Below are positions 12,936-19,403 of a stretch of DNA of 26,564 bases, piece after piece. The translations under genes and the position numbers were made by a program. The DNA comes from Methanobacteriota archaeon (lineage in GTDB: Archaea; Halobacteriota; Syntropharchaeia; JACQPP01). The notes under the pieces were generated by a model, which searched no databases, was not told the DNA's origin, and worked only from the letters and a program-made list of their open reading frames with translations. The first letter of the stretch is position 1, and every line of letters begins with the position of its first letter. The stretch is taken from the NCBI GenBank assembly GCA_016207465.1, contig JACQPP010000126.1, positions 1 through 26,564 of the forward strand, in the 5' to 3' direction.

Positions 12936-13598
12936 ATGGATGGAAAGCCTCCGGCTGCCGCAAAATCCGCCCCGCCACGCCACACCACCGGCATCTCCTT
13001 CCTCGACCAGCTCCTGGGGGGAGGCCTCCCCCTCCGCTCCATCGTCGTCTTCCTCACCGACCCCGTCAGCGGCGCCGACCAGTTCCTCTACCTCTTCGCC
13101 ACCACCCGCAAGACCTACTACTTCTCCACCGAGAAACGCCCCCAGGACATCCAGCGGAGCATGGAGGAACTCAACCTGCTCCCCCGGGAGGTGGTATTCA
13201 TCAGCGGAGACAAGGCCAAGTACCTCCTCGCCCAGAACCTGGAGCCCATCCGCAAGGAGAAGGACGTCAACCTCATCATCGACTCCTTCTCCTTCTTCCT
13301 CAAGGCCGCCGGCGACGTGGAGAAGGTCCGCAAGATACTCAACCTCATCCGCGACGTGACCCTCGCCAGCGACGCCATCGCCTTCCTCTCCATCTACAAG
13401 GGGACCCACTCCAAGGAGCTGGAGAACGCCATCCTCAACACCAGCGACGTGGTCTTCGACATCGAGTCCCACATCGCCGGTGACCGCAACGAGACCATCC
13501 TCTCCATCCCAAAAATCAAGGGCATGGCCCCCGTGGGACGCATGCGGGTCACCATCGGGGAGAAAATCAAGATAGACACCAGCCGCGACATCGCATAA
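12936..13598 (+). CDS. KaiC/RAD55-like protein with lost P-loop
   Basis: A 220-residue protein with the shape of a single KaiC/RAD55 RecA-like domain: GISFLDQLLGGGLPLRSIVVFL (19-40), a Walker-B-like strand VNLIIDSFSFFL (111-122), and a KaiC-like C-terminal beta region (GDRNETILSIPKIKGMAP). Where the Walker A motif GxxGxGK(S/T) should be, it reads TDPVSGADQ (41-49), with no Lys or Ser/Thr to hold ATP phosphate. It therefore probably does not hydrolyse ATP and may act as a structural or regulatory partner of an active homologue such as the one at 21583-22278. The start at 12936 follows from the TATA position. The three-branched repeat begins right after its stop. Confidence 0.8.
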   Translation: MDGKPPAAAKSAPPRHTTGISFLDQLLGGGLPLRSIVVFLTDPVSGADQFLYLFATTRKTYYFSTEKRPQDIQRSMEELNLLPREVVFISGDKAKYLLAQNLEPIRKEKDVNLIIDSFSFFLKAAGDVEKVRKILNLIRDVTLASDAIAFLSIYKGTHSKELENAILNTSDVVFDIESHIAGDRNETILSIPKIKGMAPVGRMRVTIGEKIKIDTSRDIA

Positions 13599-13700
13599 AT
13601 CCCTTTTCTTTCTTTTGCCACGCCCGCGCCCTACCGCGCGGGCTAACGGCGCTTCGCGTCGCTGCGCGACGCTCGCGCCTGCAAAAGGAAGAAAAGCGAT
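13599..13700. repeat. Three-branched inverted-repeat element
   Basis: A 20-base outer arm (13599-13618) pairs with 13681-13700 with two mismatches. It encloses two GC-rich hairpins. GCCCGCGC (13622-13629) pairs with GCGCGGGC (13636-13643). GGCGC (13648-13652) plus GCGTCGC (13656-13662) pair with GCGACGC (13666-13672) plus GCGCC (13675-13679). The whole can form a three-way junction as DNA cruciform or RNA. It starts at the stop of the KaiC-like gene and is followed by TTTTATT, so it may also end transcription. Confidence 0.8.
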
Positions 13701-13779
13701 TTTATTCGGAAAAGAAAGAAAATTTTCAGATGCGTTCAGAACGGAAACTTGAAGTAGTATTCCTTGAGTCTCCTGTGCG

Positions 13780-14391
13780 ATGAGCCCCCCCCGCGGAGTC
13801 TCCACCCGCCGCGTCCACGACTCCCTCGACTCCATCGTGGACCACCTCCGCGGCGCCCACCGGGACCTCGACGACGCCCAGGCCCGCCGGTTCCTGGAGG
13901 CCCTCCTGGAGGCCAAGCGCATCTTCGTGATGGGAGCCGGGCGCTCGGGGCTGGTGGGCCGGGCCTTCGCCATGCGCCTCATGCACCTCGGCTTCCCCGT
14001 CTACGTGGTGGGGGAGACCACCACCCCCTCCGTGCGCCGCGGGGACCTGGTGGTGGCCATCTCCGGCTCCGGCAAGACCCTCTCCATCGTCGAACTCGGC
14101 CGGACCGCCCGGGAAATCGGCGCCCGCCTGGCCCTGGTGACCGCCCAGAGGCAATCCCCCCTCGCCGACATGTCCCACGCCGTGCTCGTGGTCAAGGGAC
14201 CCCCGGCATCCACCGGCCCCAACGACTATCTCGCACGGCGAATGAGGGGCGAATACAAGAGCCTCACCCCCCTGGGGACCCTCTTCGAACTCACCGCCAT
14301 GGTGGTCCTCGACGCCCTCATCGCCCAACTCATGGCCCTCACCGGCTCCCGGGAGAGCCAGATGAAGAAGAGACACGCGGTGCTGGAATAG
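13780..14391 (+). CDS. hxlB: 6-phospho-3-hexuloisomerase (SIS-domain sugar isomerase)
   Basis: A 203-residue SIS-domain protein. The sugar-phosphate loop is MGAGRSGLVGRAFAMRLMHLG (51-71), followed by VVGETTTPSVRRGDLVVAISGSGKT (76-100), ALVTAQRQSPLADMSH and, near the end, TPLGTLFELTAMVVLDALIAQLM. These blocks and the length are typical of archaeal 6-phospho-3-hexuloisomerase, which interconverts hexulose-6-phosphate and fructose-6-phosphate in the ribulose monophosphate route used by many archaea to make or use pentose phosphates. The partner hexulose-6-phosphate synthase is not in this window. ATG 13780 is preceded by a weak AT-rich AAACTTGAA at 13745-13753. Confidence 0.9.
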   Translation: MSPPRGVSTRRVHDSLDSIVDHLRGAHRDLDDAQARRFLEALLEAKRIFVMGAGRSGLVGRAFAMRLMHLGFPVYVVGETTTPSVRRGDLVVAISGSGKTLSIVELGRTAREIGARLALVTAQRQSPLADMSHAVLVVKGPPASTGPNDYLARRMRGEYKSLTPLGTLFELTAMVVLDALIAQLMALTGSRESQMKKRHAVLE

Positions 14392-14400
14392 GCCGGAAAG

Positions 14401-14410
14401 TCTTATATAC
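14401..14410 (+). promoter_or_regulatory. TATA box of the VOC gene
   Basis: TCTTATATAC lies 10 bases after the hexuloisomerase stop and about 32-41 bases before the ATG at 14442. A GGGAGGA at 14422-14428 in the short leader can act as ribosome-binding site. Confidence 0.75.
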
Positions 14411-14441
14411 GCGGCCCCCGCGGGAGGAACCGGGACCCGAG

Positions 14442-14927
14442 ATGCCCCCAAAACCCAAGTCCATCCCCGACGGCTACCACTCTATCACCCCCGGCCTCAT
14501 CGTTCGGGACGCCGCCCGGGCTATCGAGTGGTACCAGAAGGCCCTCGGGGCCAAGGTCCGCATGCGGATGGACCGCCCGGACGGCAAAGTGGGACACTCG
14601 GAGTTGCAGATTGGCAGCTCCATCCTCATGCTCGGCGATGAGACCCCGGAGATGAACAAATCCCCGACGACCCTTAACGGCACGCCCGTGAGCTTCTACC
14701 TCTTCGTGGAGGACGTGGACAAGGCATTCGACCGGGCCGTGAAGGCGGGGGCGAAGGCCATGATGCCGGTGACGGACATGTTCTGGGGGGACCGCATGGG
14801 GCACCTGATTGACCCCTTCGGCCACCTGTGGAACTTGGCGACCCACAAGGAGGACGTCCCACCGGAGGAACTCGACAGGCGGGCCAAGGCGTTCTTCGCA
14901 CAGATGGTCCAGAAGCCCAAGGGCTGA
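14442..14927 (+). CDS. VOC-superfamily protein (glyoxalase/PhnB-like)
   Basis: A 161-residue protein of the vicinal-oxygen-chelate fold with two beta-alpha-beta-beta-beta modules. The first begins SITPGLIVRDAARAIEWYQKALGAKV and has HSELQIGSSILMLGDE. The second contains VSFYLFVEDVDKAFDRAVKAGAK and ends DPFGHLWNLATHKEDV. The DPFGH-W-LATH-EDV end is characteristic of PhnB-like/YP-type glyoxalase-fold proteins, many of which have no proven reaction. The VOC fold can hold a divalent metal; His50s and the final His and Glu are candidate ligands. It has its own TATA box. Its stop is followed 13 bases later by the end of the convergent HTH gene. Confidence 0.87.
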   Translation: MPPKPKSIPDGYHSITPGLIVRDAARAIEWYQKALGAKVRMRMDRPDGKVGHSELQIGSSILMLGDETPEMNKSPTTLNGTPVSFYLFVEDVDKAFDRAVKAGAKAMMPVTDMFWGDRMGHLIDPFGHLWNLATHKEDVPPEELDRRAKAFFAQMVQKPKG

Positions 14928-14940
14928 ACCGGGCTCCGTT

Positions 14941-15501
14941 TTATTTCACCATATCTGGAAACTTCTTCAAATACTCCTGCGCCCTCCGTATCTCCTCACT
15001 TCCTCCTTTGAGGCTCCCCCGCTTCACATACGCCGCGACCCCCAGCAGTTTCTGGAGTTCCTTCTCGGCCCTCTGCCGCTCCTCGGTGCCCGGGGGCCTC
15101 CAGTCCACCTTGGCTCCCACCCGGTAGATGGCCTCCCGGATTCCCGGGTCCTCGGGGTTCTCCCCGAGTTCGAGGGCCGTCTCCTCCAACGTGGGGTTGC
15201 GGAGGAATTTCTCCCGCAGCCGCTGGATGGTCCCGTGGACCCTCCCCTCGATGCCCCGGGGCTGGCGCAAGGGGGCGTAGCCGGAGATTTCCATGGCGAG
15301 GCCCGCGTGCTGCTCCAGGGCGAAGAGGCTGGTCCACTGGTCCCGCACCCGCACCGGGAGCACTACAGCCTTGCCGGACTCCACCAGACGGTTCACATTC
15401 TTGTAGAGGGTGCGCCGCGAGACCCCGCAGAGCTTCATCAGCTCCCGGGCAGTCTTGGGCCCCGCCCGCAGGTGCTCCAAGAGGTCCGACTCCCGAGCCA
15501 T
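14941..15501 (-). CDS. Helix-turn-helix transcriptional regulator
   Basis: A 186-residue protein with an N-terminal winged helix: DLLEHLRAGPKTARELMKLCGVSRRTLYKNVNRLVESGKAVVL, where TARELMKLCGVSRRTLYKNVNRL is the helix-turn-helix. Residues 50-75 form the wing and a short aliphatic segment (LFALEQHAGLAMEISGY). The C-terminal half is helical and charged (GTIQRLREKFLRNPTLEETALELGENPEDPG...AEKELQKLLGVAAYV) and is not a ligand domain that I recognise. ATG 15501 is used because a TATA-like CTATAAG lies about 30 bases upstream; a GTG at 15507 is possible. It is divergent from the secreted lipase with 133 bases between starts, so it may control itself and the lipase. Confidence 0.82.
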   Translation of the reverse strand: MARESDLLEHLRAGPKTARELMKLCGVSRRTLYKNVNRLVESGKAVVLPVRVRDQWTSLFALEQHAGLAMEISGYAPLRQPRGIEGRVHGTIQRLREKFLRNPTLEETALELGENPEDPGIREAIYRVGAKVDWRPPGTEERQRAEKELQKLLGVAAYVKRGSLKGGSEEIRRAQEYLKKFPDMVK

Positions 15502-15534
15502 ATACACAGTATACCGGTGGAGGGTGGCTTATAG
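15501..15534 (-). promoter_or_regulatory. Promoter and palindromic operator of the HTH regulator
   Basis: The minus-strand TATA is CTATAAG (15528-15534). Between it and the start codon is TATACACAGTATA (15501-15513): five-base arms TATAC/GTATA around ACA, overlapping the predicted transcription and translation starts. A second GTATAC lies at 15566-15571 toward the lipase. This fits autoregulation. Confidence 0.5.
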
Positions 15535-15634
15535 ATTCCGATTTTTCACCCTTCTCCGGCTCTGCGTATACGGGGTGTCCGACCAGGGTTGAATATGGGG
15601 TTCCCCGGCCCAGGGGAGGTTGGAGGTAAAAATC

Positions 15635-16312
15635 ATGCGTGCGACTCGAACTCTGGCCGCGGTCATCGCGGTGATGCTCTTCTTCTCCATGGGGGGCTCG
15701 GCCCTGGCGGCCAAGGACCCCGTGGTCCTGGTCCACGGGTGGGGGATGAACTGCGTCCTCACCTTCGGGGTGATGAAATACAAACTCGAGAATGACGGAT
15801 ACCAGACCTTCTGCCTCGACTTCTCCAACCCCATCGGCTCCAACTACCAGAATGCCCGGGAACTCTCCGCCAAGGTGGACGCGGTCCTCGCCAAGACCGG
15901 GGCCCCCAAGGTGGACATCGTCGAGCACAGCATGGGAGGCCTCTCCTCCCGCTATTACATCAAGAACATGGGCGGGGCCTCCAAGGTCCGGGACATCGTG
16001 GAGCTCGGCAGCCCCAACCACGGGACCTGGCTGGCCCTGGTGGCCTTCGGCATCTCCCCGGGGGCCTACGAGATGCTCCCCGGCAGCAGCTTCCTCAACG
16101 CCCTCAACTCCGGCGACGAGACCCCGGGCCCCACCCGCTGGACCTCCATCCGGTCGGTCTGCGACGAGGCCATGTACCCCAAGGACAGCCCCATACTCGG
16201 CGGGGCCAGCAACAAGAAGGTATGGTGGTGCGTGGGCCACATCGGCCTCACCCTCGACCCCTGGGTCTACGGCTGGGTGAAGGACGGCCTGAACGGCAAG
16301 GGGACCAACTAG
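15635..16312 (+). CDS. Secreted Bacillus-type triacylglycerol lipase/esterase
   Basis: A 225-residue protein. Residues 1-26 form a signal peptide (RATR start, hydrophobic core, ALA-A cleavage). The mature part closely follows bacterial family I.4 (LipA-type) lipases: DPVVLVHGWG (28-37), VDIVEHSMGG with Ser99, YYIKNMGGASKVRDIVELGSPNHGT, WTSIRSVCDE with Asp177, and CVGHIGLT with His202. This gives the complete triad, and the C-terminus is KDGLNGKGTN. It would hydrolyse esters outside the cell. The ATG at 15635 is set by a perfect GGAGGT at 15622-15627. Four cysteines could form disulfides, unlike the cysteine-free Bacillus enzymes. Similarity to bacterial lipases raises gene transfer, although the base composition matches its neighbours. 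Confidence 0.92.
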   Translation: MRATRTLAAVIAVMLFFSMGGSALAAKDPVVLVHGWGMNCVLTFGVMKYKLENDGYQTFCLDFSNPIGSNYQNARELSAKVDAVLAKTGAPKVDIVEHSMGGLSSRYYIKNMGGASKVRDIVELGSPNHGTWLALVAFGISPGAYEMLPGSSFLNALNSGDETPGPTRWTSIRSVCDEAMYPKDSPILGGASNKKVWWCVGHIGLTLDPWVYGWVKDGLNGKGTN

Positions 16313-16314
16313 CC

Positions 16315-16461
16315 ATGGAGACCCGCGACCTCCGGCAGCAATACGTCAAATCCAGGCGGGGCCTCCTCGAAGTTCTGGAGGCCCAGAGGGCCGGCGGCAT
16401 GATATCCGACCACACCTACCGCCGGCTCTCCGGCGCCCTCGCGGGGCTGCTGGTGCCATAG
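16315..16461 (+). CDS. Small 48-residue hypothetical protein
   Basis: The ATG lies two bases after the lipase stop. The protein is charged and helical: METRDLRQQYVKSRRGLLEVLEAQ, then GGMISDHTYRRLSGALAGLL. The second part resembles the short SHOCT-like motif (G-x-I-S-x-x-x-Y-x-x-L) often found in oligomerising tails. There are no cysteines or membrane segments. The tight spacing to the lipase suggests co-translation. I do not recognise a function. Confidence 0.6.
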   Translation: METRDLRQQYVKSRRGLLEVLEAQRAGGMISDHTYRRLSGALAGLLVP

Positions 16462-16525
16462 GCATGACGTTTTTTCCATAGAGGGGTTCACCGAAACTTC
16501 CCACCCACCGCACGCATCAGGTTAA

Positions 16526-16559
16526 TGGTCCCGGCCCCCCCATCTCAGGGGCGGGACCA
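16526..16559 (+). promoter_or_regulatory. Leader hairpin overlapping the DUF835 gene start
   Basis: TGGTCCCG at 16526-16533 can pair with CGGGACCA at 16552-16559, and the flanking CCCC and GGGG extend the stem with one bulge. The right arm ends on the A of the ATG, so a folded RNA would occlude the start region. Whether the transcript includes the left arm is not known. A TTTTTTCCATAGA at 16470-16482 is the closest AT-rich promoter candidate. Confidence 0.4.
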
Positions 16560-17872
16560 TGGTGAACCCCCTCTTTTTCATCCCCTCCGCCATCGCCCTG
16601 GCGGTCAACCTCGGACTGGGTCTCTACGTGCTATCCAAGAACCCGAAGAACTCCACCAACCGCCTCTTCGCCTTCATCTCCGTCACCCTCGCCCTCTGGA
16701 TTGTGAGCGACGCCCTCATGCGGGCGGCCCCGGGCCCCGGAGAGGCCTTCTTCTGGTTCAAGGCCTTCCTCCTGGACTTCGGCATCATGAGCGTGGCCAT
16801 CATCCACTTCACCTTCCTCTTCCCCCGCCGCATCCCCTATGACCTCTGGTTCCTCCACCCGCGCGGGGAGCCCACCATCGTCGTTCCCCCCCGCCTCGCC
16901 ATCCCCGGGATGTACTCGGCCCCCCTCCTCTTCGGGGCTGTTCTCTTCGCGAACCTGTTCCCCGGGGAAGCCTACATGCGCTCCATGGACCTCTACTGCC
17001 ACGCGGGCGGGGGCAGCCTGGTGAAGGCCGCGGGCCCCCCGGGGTCCCTCTGCGGCCCCTACGACCCCTGGGGCTATCTCCCCAACTATGAGCCCATCAG
17101 CCCCATCATTCTCGCGGGTTTCGCCATCCTGGTCCTCTTCTACTACCGGGGGGGTTACAACTGCTACCGGGCCTACCGGGAGACCGACTCGGAGGTGGTG
17201 AAGAAGCAGGTGGTCCTGATGCTCATCGGGGCGGTGCTGATGCTGAATGCCACGGGGCTCTTCAGCAGCATTCTCCCCTACATGGGCATCGTGACCCCCC
17301 TCTACGGGGCCTGGCCCACCATGTTCGTGGCCCTGTTCTCGGGCTACTCGGTGCTCCGCTACAAGCTCCTCCTCCAGCCCGCCACCGAGGCCCCCCGCCT
17401 CCAGAAGACCCGCTACGAGGTGTCCCCGGGGAAATGCTACCTGGTGAAGGAGCCCCGGATGGAGCGGAGCATTGAGGTCTTCACCAACCTGGTGTTCCAG
17501 GGGGTCCCCGGCCTCTGCATCACCCGCACCCTCCCCTCCGAGCTCCGCCGGCAGACCGGCCTCGAGAAGACCCCCATGCTCTGGCTCTCCCGCCGCCCCG
17601 CCGGGGACGACCCCAGCCTCTCGGGGCTCCACGACCTCTACGTGACCATCGAGGACTTCGTGAAGCGGAGCCCCGGATCCATCGTGCTCCTCGACGGCCT
17701 CGCCTACCTCATCCAGAACAGCGGCTTCACCCCGGTCCTCAAGTTCATCCAGGACCTCCGGGAGGTGGTGACCCTCCACCGCTCCCGCCTCCTCCTCCCC
17801 CTGGACACCCGCACCCTGGAGCCCCGGGAGATGGCCCTCCTTGAAGGCGAGACGGAGCCCCTCCCCTTCTGA
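16559..17872 (+). CDS. Multi-pass membrane protein with C-terminal DUF835 domain
   Basis: A 437-residue protein. The N-terminal ~280 residues have about seven hydrophobic segments (for example FFIPSAIALAVNLGLGLYVL, LFAFISVTLALWIVS, IILAGFAILVLFYY, VVLMLIGAVLMLNATGLF), resembling the 7TM sensor region found at the N-terminus of archaeal histidine kinases. Residues ~285-430 match DUF835: YEVSPGKCYLVKEPRMERSIEVF, IVLLDGLAYLIQNSGF and VLKFIQDLREVVTLHRSRLLLPLD. DUF835 is a RecA/KaiC-like fold without a P-loop, common in Thermoplasmatota and other Euryarchaeota, probably for protein-protein signalling. No kinase domain is present. The next gene (a MaoC protein) starts two bases after its stop. Confidence 0.88.
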   Translation: MVNPLFFIPSAIALAVNLGLGLYVLSKNPKNSTNRLFAFISVTLALWIVSDALMRAAPGPGEAFFWFKAFLLDFGIMSVAIIHFTFLFPRRIPYDLWFLHPRGEPTIVVPPRLAIPGMYSAPLLFGAVLFANLFPGEAYMRSMDLYCHAGGGSLVKAAGPPGSLCGPYDPWGYLPNYEPISPIILAGFAILVLFYYRGGYNCYRAYRETDSEVVKKQVVLMLIGAVLMLNATGLFSSILPYMGIVTPLYGAWPTMFVALFSGYSVLRYKLLLQPATEAPRLQKTRYEVSPGKCYLVKEPRMERSIEVFTNLVFQGVPGLCITRTLPSELRRQTGLEKTPMLWLSRRPAGDDPSLSGLHDLYVTIEDFVKRSPGSIVLLDGLAYLIQNSGFTPVLKFIQDLREVVTLHRSRLLLPLDTRTLEPREMALLEGETEPLPF

Positions 17873-17874
17873 CC

Positions 17875-18321
17875 ATGGCCCGGGCATCGCTCTACTTCGA
17901 GGACTTCCAGGCGGGCCAGTCCCACACCCTGGAGCCCCGCCTGTTCCCCGCGGAGGAGCTGGACGGCTTCTGCCGGGCCACCGGCCGCCAGCACCCCCTC
18001 CACCTGGACGACGACTACGCCCGCAGGCTCGGGTTCCGGGGGCGTATCGCCCCGGGGGTTCAGAGCCTCTCCATCCTCAGCAACCGCCTCGCCGACAGCG
18101 GCCTCATCGCCAACCTCATCGCCATCCTCGGATTCGACAGGGTGCGGTTCCTGGGCCCCCTCTACGCCGGGGAGACCCTGGGGTTCCAAGTCCAGGTGGT
18201 GGAGCGCAAAGAGTCCTCCCGGGGGGACCGGGGGACCGTGACCTTCCACTGCCGCGGCACCAACCGCCAGGGGGAGCCCCTTCTGGAGGCCGACGTCACC
18301 GTCCTCCTCCGGAAGCGGTAG
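17875..18321 (+). CDS. MaoC-like hot-dog protein (possible enoyl-CoA hydratase)
   Basis: A 148-residue single hot-dog domain: YFEDFQAGQSHTLEPRLFPAEELDGFCRATG, then RQHPLHLDDDYARRLGFRGRIAPGVQSLSIL, and FLGPLYAGETLGFQVQVVERK. The His of the MaoC D-x4-H dyad is present (HPLHLD), but the Asp position reads Arg (GRQHPLH in place of GDxNPIH). The usual hydratase activity is therefore doubtful without a partner subunit. It differs clearly from the two mesaconyl-CoA-hydratase-like halves at 9728 and 11412. The ATG lies two bases after the DUF835 gene, so it is probably co-transcribed with it. The stop is three bases from the end of a convergent gene. Confidence 0.88.
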   Translation: MARASLYFEDFQAGQSHTLEPRLFPAEELDGFCRATGRQHPLHLDDDYARRLGFRGRIAPGVQSLSILSNRLADSGLIANLIAILGFDRVRFLGPLYAGETLGFQVQVVERKESSRGDRGTVTFHCRGTNRQGEPLLEADVTVLLRKR

Positions 18322-18323
18322 CC

Positions 18324-18554
18324 CTATCCTTTCTGGAGTTTCTCCCTCAGTTTCTCGAAGCGGGCCGCCGTCGGGGCCGCCGCCGCGGGGGCCGCGGCCA
18401 GGTCAACGGCCTCCCGGCCGGTGAGGGCCACGTTCTTGCGCACGGTTCCCAGGAGCCCCATAGCCATCTCCCGGGACTCGAAGGAGACCTCGAAGCCGTC
18501 CACCCTCTTCTTGGTCTCGTCGTCGTAGAGTTCCATGCGGACGCGGAGGGCCAT
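18324..18554 (-). CDS. Small hypothetical protein with Ala-rich linker
   Basis: A 76-residue protein that I do not recognise. The first ~45 residues look like a small beta-alpha fold (MALRVRMELYDDETKKRVDGFEVSFESREMAMGLLGTVRKN). A run of Ala/Pro follows (about 52-63), then a short charged helix (RFEKLREKLQKG). There are no cysteines or membrane segments. On the minus strand a TATA-like GGTTAAAT lies at about 18580-18587, roughly 30 bases before the ATG at 18554, so it may be transcribed on its own in addition to read-through from the HerA-like gene 26 bases upstream. Confidence 0.65.
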   Translation of the reverse strand: MALRVRMELYDDETKKRVDGFEVSFESREMAMGLLGTVRKNVALTGREAVDLAAAPAAAAPTAARFEKLREKLQKG

Positions 18555-18564
18555 CAGGGGAAGT

Positions 18565-18598
18565 GGAGAGAGGGGAGGATTTAACCTTTCCTCTCTCC
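18565..18598. repeat. Inverted repeat around the HerA-like stop codon
   Basis: GGAGAGAGG (18565-18573) is the exact complement of CCTCTCTCC (18590-18598). The right arm is inside the last codons of the HerA-like gene and the loop contains its stop and the TATA-like sequence of the next gene. It may attenuate read-through into the small gene at 18324. Confidence 0.45.
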
Positions 18599-19402
18599 GT
18601 GGGGCTCATGGAAGGGGGGACGCACGGCAATCCTCACCGCGGAGGCCGTCCCCGTTTTGAGCAGTCCCTCCCCGGGGGCGAGGCCGGTCACCAGGCGGGA
18701 GGGGACCCCCAGGAGACGGCCGGCCCGCTCCACCTCCTCCGGAACCTTCACGTACATCTGCAGATGGAGCGCGGGGGAGCGGAGGGCCTCCGGGGGCAAG
18801 TCCGAGATGAGCTGGGAGACCAGCAGAAGCAGGAAACCCCGGGTCTCCGCCTCCCGGGCGAGCCTCCCCAGGGCCTCCAGCCCCCTCTCCCCTCCGTAGC
18901 GCGGGGAGACCCGGTGGACCTCCTCGAATACCACCAGCCCACCCGGGGGCGGAGCGCGCTGGTAGTGGTCGGCGAGCCGGGCCACCAGCCGGTCCACCTC
19001 CCCCGGGCGGAGGCCGGGCCCCGAGAGGACGGTGATGGAGCCCGGGGCCGCCCCCATGTCCATCTCCTGGTCGGGGTCCTCCACCGGGACCACCCGGGCG
19101 GGGAACCTCTGGGGCCTCTTCATCCCGAACTTCCGGTAGAGCCCCCGGAGGTCGCGGCGTTTCAGGCGCTTCCCGAAGCCCCTCCATTGTCCCGTGGGGT
19201 CCACCGCCACCACCGGCAGCCCCTGGAGCAGGAACTCCTCCGCCACCGCCATGGCCGCCAGGCTCTTCCCGGAGCCGGTGGCCCCCATCACGATTCCCAC
19301 CCCGGGCCGCGGAGCCAGTGTGGCCGCCGCGGGGCGGGGGCCCTCCTGGGTGAGGCCCAGGCGGAGGGGGGCCCAGGTCCGTCGGGCGCTCTCCGGGGAC
19401 AT
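18581..19402 (-). CDS. HerA/VirB4-like P-loop ATPase (short form)
   Basis: A 273-residue ATPase. Walker A is GATGSGKS at 40-47, VVAVDPTGQW follows at 64-73, and Walker B is LVVFEEVHRV at 156-165, with a sensor-like LLLLVSQLISDLP strand after it. The DPTGQW and EE-H patterns are those of HerA/FtsK-type and DUF87 ATPases. The chain is much shorter than HerA proper (about 500 residues) and lacks the N-terminal HAS barrel. It may therefore move DNA or protein at a membrane or act as a regulatory ATPase; which is not clear. The start lies one base from the stop of the aspartate-semialdehyde dehydrogenase gene, in the same operon. Confidence 0.82.
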   Translation of the reverse strand: MSPESARRTWAPLRLGLTQEGPRPAAATLAPRPGVGIVMGATGSGKSLAAMAVAEEFLLQGLPVVAVDPTGQWRGFGKRLKRRDLRGLYRKFGMKRPQRFPARVVPVEDPDQEMDMGAAPGSITVLSGPGLRPGEVDRLVARLADHYQRAPPPGGLVVFEEVHRVSPRYGGERGLEALGRLAREAETRGFLLLLVSQLISDLPPEALRSPALHLQMYVKVPEEVERAGRLLGVPSRLVTGLAPGEGLLKTGTASAVRIAVRPPFHEPHGERKG

Positions 19403-19403
19403 G

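Noticed and set aside
13599..13700. Integron attC site or tRNA-like gene
   Set aside because: There is no integrase or gene-cassette layout, and the arms lack tRNA D/T-loop sequences and an anticodon stem-loop.
18340..18420. GC-rich near-palindromic run in the small minus-strand gene
   Set aside because: It encodes an Ala/Pro linker and the pairings are short and irregular, unlike the clean tri-loop hairpins elsewhere.
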